A stretch of 64,000 nucleotides of DNA from Taeniopygia guttata (GCF_048771995.1 NC_133024.1:62330501-62394500); one strand, 5' to 3'. Shown: positions 1 through 12,939, counted from the first letter of the stretch. Made by a program: numbers and translations. The notes: generated from the sequence alone by a model not told the origin.

Positions 1-2298
1 TATAATGCTGATTTTTTTTCAGCCATGCTTTGGGGGGAGAAAACACGCTGTTTATGTGCATGGGCTCCTTCAAGTCGTATTTCCTTCTGATTTCTGTATC
101 TTGATCAGATAACCTGTGAGATGAATTAATTCCTGATGGAGGCTGAACTACAACTTTAGGATGGGTTTATCTGCACTAGGTTTGACTTAGAGAAACTTTC
201 TTGCCTCAGCTAGGGAAAAGTCAAGCTCTTAAAAAATAAATAAAATGTCACCTCCTGCCCCAAATTCAGCTGACTAATAGGTATAAGAGGGGAACATTAT
301 TCCAGAAGAAAACAAAAAGTTTAGTTATTGAAGAATCCAGAGTTCTAATATAATCCAGAGTTTTAATATCTGTAAGTACTAGTTTTGTCTTGAAGTGCTT
401 GCTATACTTGGGTATCAAGAAGTAAAATTGTCAAAGGAATAGCATTTGCAGCCTAGCTTCTTCTTAGGTTGTCTTAAACATTCATTGGTGTTTTTAATTA
501 TTACTTCCTATTTCTATGGCCACATTTTCCTAAAACAGCTTTTATCTTATAGTAGCATCCAGATAAAGGAGGGGAGAAGAGCAGTGTGTCAGCATAATCT
601 GCACTCTTGTCTCTACTAGGCTATGCTAGTAGTAGGCCTGATACTAGGCTGATCCATCTAGCTGTAGATCTGTGTATGCAAGTTCTTTGTATTCTGACTT
701 GCTGAAGTTGATGGGATTGTAGAACAGGTTTTTGCCTCTCATAAAGAGGACTTCACACTGCTGCTCTCTGAAGACACTCAGCTGAGGCCTACCATCTTAC
801 CCGTGCAATTTTTGAGGCCCTCTATAAGGCTTCTCTTGTTAAAAGCTCTAAAACTGTGTTCTGAACAAAATACTGCTACCTGACAGTAGAGGATATCTCA
901 AATTTGGCCAAATACCAAATCTTGAAATGGTGGTCATCCCACCTAACACAGCAGTAGTGTCCACAAAATCCACAATTCCCAGTAGTCTTACTGGGGTTTA
1001 TAATTTTTCTTTCCTGAGTCCTTCATCAGGAAGCAAACAGTAATCTTAAAGCATCTGATATATCTCAGAAGAGTTAGAATTTTAGCAGCTTTTATGTGCA
1101 TGAGAGCTTATATATGACAAGTGAAATTTCAGTGACAGACCGTAGAGGTAACATGCCCTGATGAAGGAATATGGTTTCTCATTCTAGTCATGTCTAGCTG
1201 GGTGTGTGTAGGGGTGAGTTAACTGTTTCCCTGAAGTCTGACCTATAAAAGGACTTTGAGAAATGAGAGCTGGATATCAGTCTGGGAGCTAATGCTTAGC
1301 ATGCTGACTTACTTAAGGGATTTTATGTTGAAGAGTTGCTTCTCAGAATTGTGGGAGAGAGGTTATGGAGTTTTCACCCCAGTTTTGGTTCATCTAATTT
1401 GCTGCTAGCTCCAAGGAAAGTCTTTTTTTAAAGCAGAAGGATGATACTGAATTTGGAAGAAACTCAGGGAAAAACTGAAACTTTCCTCCAAGTATCCAGG
1501 ATACCTTGCTGACTCCATATCAGTGGAGGGCAGACTGTGAGCAAAATTGGAGTTTTGTCTCCCTTACTGTTGGTATTCACCAGCATTTTTACACAAATGT
1601 ATCAAAACTTAGAATGTGTGTGTGCTGCTTAAAATGTATGCTTACTTGCCTCCTTAAGGAATGAATTGAATATTGGTTTGCCCTTGTCCCTAGTGGGGGA
1701 AAGCAGCTGCTACTTTGTAGTAGCTTCAGTTGTTAGAATCGCTCACCTAAGCTTCTTTCCTGCTTCAAAGTTCAACAATAGTTCAAAGTTTCTCAAACCA
1801 AACCAAGTGTTCAGGTTGCTGAATGATTAAACACAGGATATCTACTGAGCTGTTCTCAAGTTTCTTAATCGAGTCATGATGTACTTAGCCTGTCTGGCTT
1901 CTTTTAGTTATTTTTCAGGTGGCTACATACATTTTAATATGGCTGCATACACTTAAATGTATAGTTGAGAATAAGCTTCAAGGAACAAAAACTTGGTGAT
2001 AATAACATGGGTAATATTAATGGAATATGTTGCTTTCTAGCCAGAGGTGCCTGTGGAAGTCTGTTTGAGCAAGCAGGGGATTTCCTAGTTCTGCTAGCTG
2101 TTGAGAACATGTACTCACAAAATACCCTTAACAATAAACCCATTATATTGTGTTTGTTCCCAAATCAGCCTGAGATGTCCTAGTTCAACATATGAAACAA
2201 AGTTTTAAACTTTCCCTGAAACAGCTTTTAAACAGCTTTAATCTTTGCCTGTAAGTTTATTTGTGTCCATTTTCTTCCATGCTGAATCTGTCATCTAG
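1..2298 (+). other. VSP intron, left edge of window
   Basis: This AT-rich stretch lies upstream of the S4 exon. No exon for S1-S3 or the N-terminus was recognised, so it is treated as intron. No repeat family was recognised in it. Confidence 0.6.
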
Positions 2299-2398
2299 AA
2301 TGGTTATTTTCCTCCGAATTCTGAGAATTGTCATCTTGATAAGAGTATTTCGTCTGGCTTCACAAAAGCAGCAACTTGAAAAGGTGACCAGGAGAATG
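2299..2398 (+). CDS. TPTE2: VSP exon encoding S4 voltage sensor
   Basis: The first VSP exon visible in the window starts in phase 2 (one base completes a codon) after tcatctag and ends ahead of gtaagt. It encodes [18 protein letters not shown] followed by the start of the basic linker, [15 protein letters not shown]. The arginine spacing R-x2-R-x5-R-x2-R is the gating-charge pattern of VSP S4. The next exon continues with VSENKRRY, the phosphoinositide-binding linker that couples sensor and enzyme. Confidence 0.93.
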
Positions 2399-5300
2399 GT
2401 AAGTTGTCCTCTTAACATGTCTAGACTACTACTACTGTTTCCAACTCTTTCTTCAGGCAGCATCAGTGGTTAGTAGCAAGACTGACCATGGCCTATTGGT
2501 CTGCTATTGATAGTGTTGCCCAAGCAGCACATTCCTTCGATGTCCCTGGCAGGGCCCTGGAGCTTTGCCTCCAGCCTCAGTAAAACCCTGCCATTCTTGA
2601 CTTTGTTCAAGTAAGCAGCAACTTGACCTGGAAAGCCGGCATATCAAAGTGATTGGAGCACCCCTTGTGTCCCAGCTGACAATTTTTAACTTGTGTGGTA
2701 AATAGACTGTTTTCCCTCATATGAGGGAAAGCAGGAGTTTTAATTAAGAGCTTTGTGTACCAACAAAGCAATCTAGCTGGTGAAGCCCTATCCACTGTCA
2801 ATGCCTCTTATTTTCATCAGGGTTGTTGAGGTTGCACTTAAAGCTTCAAGTATGTCCTACTGTCCTGTTAATTACAGGACATACAGTAGTATGTCCTACT
2901 GCTTAGGAATAAGCAGTCCTTAACTTTATTCTTTTTCCCTCAGTCTCCAAACACTCAAATCACAATGACAGATTCATGCTGCAATAGGCATAGAATCTGC
3001 AGTGTTTTTTTTTCACTAGAATAAATTTTGATATTTAAGTGTAAAAATTCTATACAGAGCTTCTACCTAGAAGTTAATACAAGGAATTTGCTCTTGCATA
3101 ATGCTGTAATGAAGTGAGGCTCTGCTACTCAAGCTTAACTGGAGAGTCTACATGGTTTAATTTTCCTAGTAACAGGAAACACTTGGTGATTGTTGGCATT
3201 CTTGTGGAAGATTAACTTTTTTTTTATTTGGCAGGTCTCTGAAAACAAAAGACGTTATGTGAAAGATGGCTTTGATCTGGATCTCACTTACATTACTGGT
3301 TTGTGGAAACAAATGTCGCTTTGCAGCATGTTATGTCCTGTGAAGACTTGTTTTGCAGTTAATATGAGCTTGTCATGAACTACAGACAATGTTTTAGACT
3401 CATGAAATTTAAGTATGAAGTCAAACCAGACCTACTCCTTTTCTGTGGGATTTTGAAATATGGATTCCTGACTGACACTATTCCCCAGAATTAGCCTTCT
3501 AGGAGAGTTGTACATGTTGTATGTAATGATAAAAATTTATTTGAGGCCTAGGGAACCAGTGTTGGGAAACTATTTACCTAGTGTATTTTTGCTTCTGATT
3601 CTGTGGAGACTGACATTTGATGGTGGCTGATGCTTTGGGAAGCATTATTTGTCTTGCTCTAGCTATGCCAAATATAGAGGAAAGCCTACCAGAAAGAGGT
3701 AGATTGTTCTTATAATTAGGGTAAGAATAAGTCGTTTCCTAAGGCTGTTTCTCAGTCATGTAGTTCTTATGTGCAGGGAGCCTTCCTGCTGTTACTTGTG
3801 ATTGCTGTCTTCTCAACAGATCGAATTATTGCAATGTCGTTTCCATCTTCTGGGAAGCAGTCTTTCTACAGGAATCCCATAAAGGTAAAAATCTTACCTA
3901 CCAAATTCACTGTTTCTGAAACCTGTTTCTTTTATAGGTTCCCGCTAATTTACATGCGGCCTAGATCATGTCAGTCCTAGTTTTGCTGCCTTTTCTGGTT
4001 GGAATGACTGATTGATGATCTCCACTGTGCTGCACTGCTTATGTTGTAGTGTCTCAGCTAAACCTAGTGGTTTTCTCTCACAGTGAGGACACCAGTGCTT
4101 TGATGCTCCTGTTCTTTGGGAATGTTTTGAAGAATCAGGGTGGTTCTATACCAGGCTAGTAATTGTGATAAGATCTAATCACCTAAATAAAGTTGCTTTA
4201 AAGGTCTGTAGACATAATATCCTTTTCAGAGCTCTGCCTCCTGATATTGTAGAAATATATATAGGGCCAGGAAGATAGCTGCGGTAGTACTTTTGTTCCA
4301 GATGAGAACCTGAGCTGTTGAAGGACCTGCTTTCCAAGTGCTGTTCATGAGTGCAATTGTTGATCCCACCTGGGGGTGGGGTGGGGGAGGGGGGTTGAGG
4401 TGGCAGTGGAAATAAAAAGTAGAGCGCTAACTACTCTAAACTCATTATTCCTTAGGAAGTTGCAAGATTTTTGGACACCAAACATCCAGGCCACTATAAA
4501 GTCTACAATCTCTGCAGTAAGTATGTTTAGCTGCTGACTATATTTGAGATAAAATTTAATGTATAAGTGAAAAATATGAAACCAGAAGATAAGCATGTGT
4601 GGCTTTAGCCAAGTTACCCCTGTTTTTTTCATTTTAATATGTCTATTAACACTGCTGTATTTTAGACACTAGTACATGCTCAGACCATCCCTTGTGTGTT
4701 ACAAACCTCTTTCTTTGTTATAATCCTTCTCCCTTCCTGGCATAACTTCAGATCTTTCCCTATAGGTGAACAAGGCTATGACTCCAAGTACTTTCACTAC
4801 AGGGTGGAAAGGATCTTCATTGATGACCACAATGTCCCATCACTACAGTGAGTCTTGTCAAGAAATACATACATTGCAATAGTTCTGTGTAGGTATTTAC
4901 CGTGATCCACTAACTTTCCTCTTATTTAGGGACATGCTGAAATTCACTTCCAATGTCCGTGAATGGATGAGTCAAGATGAGAAGAATGTCATAGCAATTC
5001 ACTGTAAAGGGGGCAAAGGTAGGATTTCTCATGTGCAATCTGTGTATGCTACAAATCATGCTTATTTGTTAATTGTAGCTTCTTTGATTCAAGTTTGGCC
5101 TTAAACCATACTATGAGAGATGGGTTTGTGGTGTAATTTGACAAATACTGCTGACACTGTGACAACTAGCATGACTACAGTACTCTGTTTAGTATTAAAC
5201 AACCCCATTTTTAGGTAGTGTAAACTAGTTCTTAGTCTAAGCTGTTATTTTGTCTTCTAAAATGTTCTTCAGTAACTTTCTGGCTTTGTGGCAGCTGAGA

Positions 5301-8300
5301 CAGCAGTCCCCCAGGAGAGACTGGATAGGGAGGCTACTGAAATTGCTACTATAAAAGTGTTAGGCTGCTGCATTGGATTCTGGTAGTTACCCATGCTGAA
5401 TATTTTGCACTGTAATATGGCTCAAACCATCCATTGTTTAGATTGGAAAAAGACCTTTAAGATCAAGTGCAACTGTTAATCCAGAACTATTAGATCTACT
5501 ACTAAACTATGTCTCTCAGTGCCACATCTGCACGTCTCTAGGAATACCTCTAGTAGTGATGATTTGGCCACTTTCCAGGGCAACCTGTTCCAGTGCTTGA
5601 TGACCCTGCTGGAGAAGAAATTTTTCTTATCCAATCTAAATCTTCTCTGGGACAACCTGAGGCCATTTCCTCTCCACCTATCGCTTGTTACTTGATGATG
5701 GAAGAGACCAACCCCACTTCACTATGACCTTTATAGTGGAAAGGTCTCCTCTGAGCCTCCTTTTCTGTAGGCTAAACACTCTCAGCTCTCTCAGCTGCTC
5801 CTTGAAGACTTGTGCTGCAGACCCTTCCCCAGCTCTGTTGCCCTTCTCTGGACACACTCTAGCATCTCAATGTCTTTCTTGTTGTGAGGGGCCCAAAACT
5901 TAATGCAGGATTCAAGGTGCAGACTCTCCAGTGATGTGCATAGAGAGACAATCACTGCCTTAGTCCTGTTGTATCAGAATATTGCTGATACAGGCCAGGA
6001 TGCCATTGGCCTTCCTGGTCACCTGGGCACACTGATTCATGTTCAGCTGCTTTCAATCAGCACCCTCAAGTCTTTTTCTAGTGGGCTGCTTTTCAGCCAA
6101 TATTCCCTGAGCGTGTAGCACTCTGTGGGGCTGTTGTGACCCAAATGCAGGTCCCAGCCCTTCACTTAATTGAACCTCATACAGTTGGCCTTGGTCCATT
6201 GATCCAGCCTGTCCCTGCCCTCCAGCAGGTCAGCACTCCCACTCAACTTGGTGTCTTCTTCAAACTGACTGAGGATACACTCAGTTCCCTTGTCCAGATT
6301 GGTAAAGACATTAAATAGAACTGGCCTCAATCCTGTGCCCTGGAATCACCACTAGTGACCAGCTGCCAACTTCATTGTGGATGTAACAATGGCCTGGACT
6401 CCAGACAGGTTTTTACCCAGGGGAGAGTGCACCTGTCCAAGCCCTGAGCGGCCAGTTTCTCCAGGAAAATGGACATGGTGGGAAAGGCTTTACTAAAGCC
6501 CAAGTAGACAACATCCACAGCCTTTCCCTCATCCATTAACTGGGTCACCATCTCATAGAAGGAGTTCATGTTAATCAAGCTGGACCTGCCTTTCATAAAT
6601 CCGTGTTGTCTGGGCCTAATCCCTAGTTGTGCTGTATTTGTTGTGTGATACCACTCAAGATTATCTGCTCCATAACTTTACCCCTCTAGAATGTTCTAGA
6701 CTGCTGGATCTTAAAACAAGATAAACATGATATTGGGTGATAGAGTACAATGAAGTTTTATGGAAACAAGAATAGTGAAAGCTATCAAACATATGGGCTA
6801 ATTTGCAGGTGCTACCTGAACCAACAGTGGTGTGGGAGTTGTTGAAATGCATAAATAACTGCAAATAAGACAAATTTCCCTGCAAATAGCTGCCAGACCT
6901 TTAGCCACCTGCCATTACTACTGCAAATACTTGCCTTAAAGTAGGTGGTTACTTAACATGAAATAGTTGCTCCCAGGTGGAGCTCTGTCTTAAAAGGTTT
7001 TGCAAAACTAAATGTTGAAACTACCTTCAGGTCAAAACCATCTTGACGAACAAGTGTAAGGAGGGTGACTTGACCTCTTGAGATTTTTAAATTAAAAACT
7101 GTAACTTTATATGCATCTTCATGCTAGCAGACTTGATGGCTTCTTAGTAGGGTTGCAGGGAAAACAGTTGGGACAGAGAAACAAATCTTGACACTTACAG
7201 CATTGGGAAGTTTCAGTTTATAGCCTCATTTAGTAAGGTGCTTGACTCTATTTCCTGCTGGAGTATGCGGATAGTGACCAGCTGCCTAAGTGTCTCTAGT
7301 AATGAAAACGTGGAGACCAGGAACAAGATACTACAAACTGTAGTATCTTGTCTTTAACTCATTCTTCTCAGAAATACTTGACTTCTTGGCTGTCACTTAT
7401 AACTCTTGAAATAGATGAGATAACAGGAGATGACTTCACCTTCACAAAAATAATCTCAAATACTTTTGAACTTTGCCAATTTAACTTGTATTGTATGTCT
7501 AATACAGGCAGGACTGGAACAATGGTCTGTACTTGGCTCATAGACAGCGACCAGTTTGAGAGTGCAAAGGTAAAAATTGCTGTTTATTTTTTTATTTCTT
7601 TAGTATTCAAAATATTCTTTTAGGATTTACTGAAATGGTAAAATGCCCTAATACTCTGCAAAAAATTCTATACAAGAAATAGGATTCTCTGAAAAGTATG
7701 GTTTTAAAAAAGTTCATGCAAGTCTTGCTACAGTGGATTCTTGCTTCTGATGGAGACTATTTGTGATCTGAAATAAGTGAGAAAATAGCATTTAACAGGT
7801 TACCAGCTTGAAGGATTCTTTTTGGAGGAATAATGTGTCTAGGGTCTTGAGCAACAACTTAAGCTGTAGGTAACTTCTGAGCAAACACTCCTAAAGATAG
7901 TATCACTGGTTTTAAGTGGTTTTAAACAATTTTTTGCCCAGTCACCCTCCAAGTAGTGTGAGGCATCACGAATTGTCTTGTCTTGACAGCCAGCATTACA
8001 AAAGAAAGCCCTTCTAGGAAAAGGGAGAAAGATCAAGTCCCAGCCAGGACAGGTGCTGATACTGCTTTAGTATCCCAGGTCTGATATATCAGCCGGAGGC
8101 TGGGGATGCAGAGGGCCCAGGACACTCAAGGTAGTCTGGGCAGACTGTATATCCATTTAATCACTAGTTTGCCTCTGAGTTTGCTTTGTGTAGATATGAG
8201 CTAGTGTTCAACTTGGTCTGCCACAGACCACTTGAGAAATATAGATGGTTCTAAAGCAATTGCTTGAAAGTAATTCACTTTCAGTCAGTCACTCTTCACT

Positions 8301-11300
8301 CTTTCATGAATGACAGATCTGTGTGTCTGACTTCCTAATTAATACTTTCTTCTTGTAGTTAAAAGTCTCCTTTAGAAGGTACCAAAGTAATTATTGCGTA
8401 TTTCCACTTGCATTCCTTTACTGGATTTGAGTAGTGTAGTTCTAGTTTACTATCCACTTCTCAAGAAGGGGAATGGTGGTAGGATGGATAGCTTAACCCT
8501 CTAAATTATCATTGTGTGTAGGAAAGTTTGGACTACTTTGGGGAGAGAAGAACTGATAGAAGAACAAGCACCAAGTTTCAAGGAGTTGAAACACCCTCAC
8601 AGGTAAGCTCAAGGAGGTTCAAGAGCAGTAGTCCAACCAATACTAACTTTGTGAGTGCTTATGCTACCCTACCTCCCCTGCCTTGTTTCAGAGATACAGG
8701 TTTCTATTACTTGCTTAACTCCTGAGCTTTCTGTACTCTTTCTGTGAGAGTTGGAATATGAACAGCTGACAGGGTTGCTCTGCATCTTTCCCCTTCCCCT
8801 TATACCTTTCTCTGCATAATAATATCACATCTGAAGTATAGTATCTAGGATAACAACAGAATTCTTGAGATTGGGAAAGCTTTCAGTCCAGCCCCCCTGT
8901 TCAAGCAGGGTGACCTGGACAGATGTGTCTGGTCAGGTCTAGAATATCTGCACAGATGCAGATTCCGCAGCATGTCTGGGCACCCTCACAGGAGCATGAC
9001 ACTGTATAGCAATTGGACTGTTTAACGAGGATGTGCAGAAGCCTGCAGCCGAACATGGGATGGGACCATGGCGCTGATTTGGCTTGGGTGAAGAAATGCA
9101 GTGAATCTTCTGCAGACTGCGTTCACTGGAAAATACTACACAATTTTTTGCCTCAGACCACATTTTTGCACATCTTGATTTACTGTTCTGCAAAGTTGAG
9201 AAGTGAATCTTGTGATGGGTACTTTTTTTGCTGATACAAAATAGAAGTATAGCTGTCCTTCAATAAAATGAAGATTTCTAGTATGTTTAAACATTCAGCC
9301 TCTTAAGGCTGAATAAAATATAAAACATCCTCACTTCTTGCTGAACTAAAAAGTACAGAATTTCTCTTGAAACGTGAAATTTAAATGCTGTTTAAAAATG
9401 TAAACATTGAATTTGTCTAGAAGATTGTTTCTACAGGGAAGGGGAAGGAGAGCAATTGTACTTCTTTTTAGCTTTGGACTTTGAAGAGCTAAAAACTTGG
9501 AGTAAAAGAGCTATTTAAATCTTACTTCTTCCTAGAATTAATCTGTGGTGGATACAGAAACCATATAATGAGTCTGGGTTTTTTGCATTACAGAGTAGGT
9601 ATGTTGGGTATTATGAGATCCTGAAGAACAAGTATAACTTGGAACTCCCACCAGAGAGACAACTCAAAATAAAAAACTTCAAAATCCACACTATCCGTGG
9701 TAAGAACTCTTGTATTTGGGCATTCCTCTGTTTGGTAATGGTTTCCTATTACAGGCAACTGATAACTCTCTCTCTTGCTAAGGCCATGATCGGAATGTAG
9801 ACTTACTGGGATTTGAGAATTTAAATGACACAGAACACAACTAAGAATATTTTGTAGTCAGTTGCTCTGTGTTGTGTCACTTTCTAGATGTCTAACCAAA
9901 TGATGGCTCACATCCAACCTGCCCTTTTTTGGAAGGGGAATCACTTTTTAAGTGAGACTTACTCCCCATGTGGAACTGGATCCATTAATGTTTCTGAGCT
10001 TTAGATACATGTCTGTTACAGTACGTGTATGCTGATAATCTTGATCAAAGGCTGGAAGTTCATCACTCCTTGTTCTAGGGGAGTTCAAACTGCTGTTATT
10101 GTTCAGTAAATGGAGCTAGATTTTACATTAGCCTGTTCCCCTAGTGGGGGGAACTTCAAAATGCAATTTTCAGCCACTGAATCCTGGTTTACGTTTAGCA
10201 TTTGAGTTCTCTAGAGTCTTGAGCAAGGCATTCTGGAAAGAAAGCACTTTTGAATCAAATTGCACTTGGTTTTCATGACTACCTGTGTTTCCAGCTAATG
10301 TCTATGCCTCTGGTATAATGCAACGCTTTGTTCCTAGGAGTTGGGAAAGGCAATGGAACGGATATGAAGGTGCAGATAATAGTAAAGAAGAGAATTGTAC
10401 TACAATGTGTATGTGCCAATCAAAAAAACTGCAGGGTGAGTACTATGAAGACACACAAGTTGAGTCACAGAAGCTAAAAGCTGATTTATAGGTTTAAAGT
10501 GTCTTAGTTTTATGTCCAATATTCAATTTCTACATAGTCTAACTAAATGGATGATGTAAATTCCAGGAGGACAAAAAAGCTAAACTTTTCCAAATCTTAG
10601 GAAATGTAGTGGTGAGATGGTGAAAGATTTCCCTGGGAGTCTCTTAAATGCAAATAGTTCACTCTGTCCTGAGCAGCTTAAACTGTTGTCTGTTATTCTA
10701 GTGCTGCTGTTGTATTTGTGTACTGTGAGTAGTTAGGTCTTGTCATGAAGTGGTCCTATGTCTTGCTGAAGAAACTTTTATAAAATGAATTCTTTATTCT
10801 GTTAACCAGCTCTTCTTTGATTCTGAAAGTGACACTGTAGTCATTGGCTTGGAAGACTGCCCTGTTCTACGTGGTGATGTGAAAGTCAGATTTGAATGCA
10901 GTTCTGTAAGTACACCAGTGTGAAGACCTTCAGTTGGGTATGGGGAGAGGCCGCAGTGCAAACTGCAGTGGGTCCTGCCTGACTGGGCAGCACGATGCAG
11001 AATCTGTTCCTTCCCAGTGGCTCCTGCTGTGTCTCACTGTGTAGTGAGGGATGCAGCAAGTGGTGTAATATCAGCATATTAGCAAGCAGGGGAAGCACCT
11101 GACTGTTCAAACAGCAGTACAACTAAGGCATTTTAGTTGGGTACCTGCTGCTCCTAACCATGGGAGTCTCACGTCATTGTATTGAATGACTTGGTATTGA
11201 AATAATTGCAGAGAAAATAATGATTTGTGTATGATATGGGGCTCTTCAAGTGTACTTATTCTGGCACTGTACCTTTCTAAACCAAATTAGTGAGGAAAAG

Positions 11301-12781
11301 TGGGTACCCTTGCTCTACAAATAAAAGTTCTCTTGTGTAACACAGTCCTTAAACAAGGTGTTTGTGTTTAGGCTCTTCCAAAAGGCTATGATGGCTGCCC
11401 ATTCTTTTTCTGGTTCAACACTTCCTTTATTGAAAATAACAGGTAAGGATATTAATGAATGCCTTCAGATCCTGACTTCTGGTGTCTGCAAAGAGCTGAA
11501 AGATCATAAACATAGTACTGAAAGCTGAGATAGGGCAGGCCTGATCAGCCAGCTAACTTTCATGTGAGTACTGGTCTTTATCCTCAGCTGTAACTTGTGA
11601 GCTGGCTGTTGCTCATGCTGTGACGAATATTTGAAACATATGAGAGCTTTTTATCTTAACTTAAACCACTGGATTATTTCCTTGGTGCTCTCTAACCACT
11701 GTTAATGAATTTGAATTAAAAAATGTAATGTTGACCATTCAAATCTGCTATCCTCTATAGTATGTCTGCCTGAGAAGTAGGAACTCCGTAGCTTAGCAGG
11801 CAGACATTAAGACCACAGTTAGAGGTATTGATGCTTGGTATCACAAAGAAAGGCCTTCTTATGGTTTCTCATGCTCTTGATAAAGTTAGAAGTTACTGTG
11901 ATTTTGCTTGTGGAGACTGAAACTCCTAGAGAAGCTCCAGCTGGTGAAAGGCTTGTCTGCCTTGCTGTGGGGGATTGGTCTGCCTTTCTTGACAGATTTA
12001 GGTAGAGGAACAGTGAACTTGGCATATAAGATATAATTACTGTGTTCTCCATGACTGAAATAGAAAGAAGACAGTTTTTACTTAACTGATCCTGTAGAGC
12101 CTGATGAGAGGTAGCCATGAATCTCTTTGTAATGGTTAACTTAATATGCTCAGCTAGCAATGCACCTTGCAGTCTCAATGCAGACCAATTAAACCAAGCC
12201 AGTGCCAGGAAAACTGTATGCCAGCTGTCTCATGGCCCTGCAACATTGCCATCTTGAGGGTTTTGCTGAAGAGCTTAGTTTCCTCCAGAACTATGGAGGA
12301 TGCCCCACTAGGCTGCCTTTTGAGTACTGAATCAAATCCTTAGCTTTTGGAAGGTTGGTTATTAAATTCCTGGCACTTGCATCATATCAGGAGGCCTTGA
12401 GCTGAATGCAGTATTAATTTCTCTCTGTCTTGCACTGTGAGGCTCTGGGAGGGTGGCGGGGGGGGGGGGGGGGGCAATCCACAAACCCTTCAAGTTGTCT
12501 TTGTTTCTGAGATGACTTAAGATACAAAAGACTGTGCAGGCATGGCTGATGTCTGTTTAAATTCAAGGTCTGGGGCTGTATTTAATATTCTAGGGCTCAG
12601 CTAGAAGATTTTTCTAGCTGGCTAAAAGGAAAAGCATGTCTTAGGCTGTAAGATATGCTACTGAATTTTGTCTTTCAGACTCTACCTTCCCAGGAATGAG
12701 CTGGATAACCCTCACAAGTCTAAAACATGGAAAGTCTATCATGAGACATTTGCTGTGGAGGTGAACTTTATTAATGCATAA
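2299..12781 (+). CDS. TPTE2: Voltage-sensing phosphoinositide phosphatase (VSP/TPTE family), 3' part, 13 exons
   Basis: Coding exons read: 2299-2398, 3235-3298, 3820-3884, 4456-4516, 4766-4847, 4930-5018, 7508-7569, 8522-8602, 9594-9699, 10338-10435, 10810-10905, 11372-11442, 12679-12781 (stop TAA). All have AG/GT borders and compatible phases, giving 358 residues. In order they encode the S4 segment ([18 protein letters not shown], with spaced arginines), a basic linker (VSENKRRY), the phosphatase domain with its DDHNVPSL loop and the P-loop CKGGKGRTG, the GERRTD...FQGVETPSQ loop, and a PTEN-type C2 domain ending near FAVEVNF. Known for the family: depolarisation moves S4 and switches on dephosphorylation of membrane phosphoinositides. 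The P-loop keeps the catalytic Cys and Arg and carries Gly where PTEN has Ala, as in Ciona VSP. The N-terminus and S1-S3 are outside the window. No frameshift or stop was seen, so the visible part looks functional. TPTE and TPTE2 orthology cannot be separated here. Confidence 0.95.
4930..5018 (+). CDS. TPTE2: VSP exon with the first part of the phosphatase P-loop
   Basis: This exon ends inside the catalytic signature. It encodes ...AIHCKGGK, and the last base G pairs with GC from the exon at 7508 to give the following Gly, then RTGTMV. The Cx5R active site is therefore split by an intron of about 2.5 kb that carries a CR1 insertion. Cys and Arg are both present, so the enzyme is predicted active, unlike human TPTE, which is reported inactive. 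Confidence 0.93.
5436..6690 (-). mobile_element. CR1 LINE fragment in a VSP intron
   Basis: About 1.25 kb of CR1 3' sequence lies antisense to VSP. The minus strand at 6596-6372 reads [16 protein letters not shown], the CR1 reverse-transcriptase segment usually seen as VDVVYLDFSKAFDTV. The plus strand at 5440-5900 follows the antisense CR1 3' portion (gacctttaagatcaa, then caacctgttccagtgcttga). It is 5' truncated and carries stops, so it is a dead copy. It separates the two exons that share the phosphatase P-loop. Confidence 0.9.
8855..8990 (-). mobile_element. Probable old CR1 3' fragment
   Basis: The plus strand contains cccctgttcaagcagggtga followed by cctggacag, resembling the antisense 3' region of CR1 subfamilies with a 'ctgctcaagcagggtcacc' segment. 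It is short and diverged, lies in a VSP intron, and its edges are uncertain. Confidence 0.45.
12458..12474 (+). repeat. Run of 17 G in the last VSP intron
   Basis: An uninterrupted G homopolymer sits about 200 bases upstream of the last VSP exon. Length is likely polymorphic, and assembly or sequencing error is possible here. Confidence 0.9.
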
Positions 12782-12911
12782 GGGAAATCTGAAAGAAGGA
12801 AAACATGTAAAATTCATCTCTTTCCTGGAGAATGTCTTGCTGTTTCAGTATAAAGTGAAGCAGTGTCACTTGGATGTATCTACACAGAAATACATAAAGT
12901 ACAACTTCTCA

Positions 12912-12917
12912 AATAAA
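12912..12917 (+). terminator. TPTE2: Polyadenylation signal of VSP
   Basis: AATAAA lies 130 bases after the VSP stop codon, in the context ctcaaataaagctac. No other canonical signal lies between it and the stop, so the 3' UTR is probably about 150 bases. Confidence 0.75.
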
Positions 12918-12939
12918 GCTACATGAAGTTCCATTGTGC

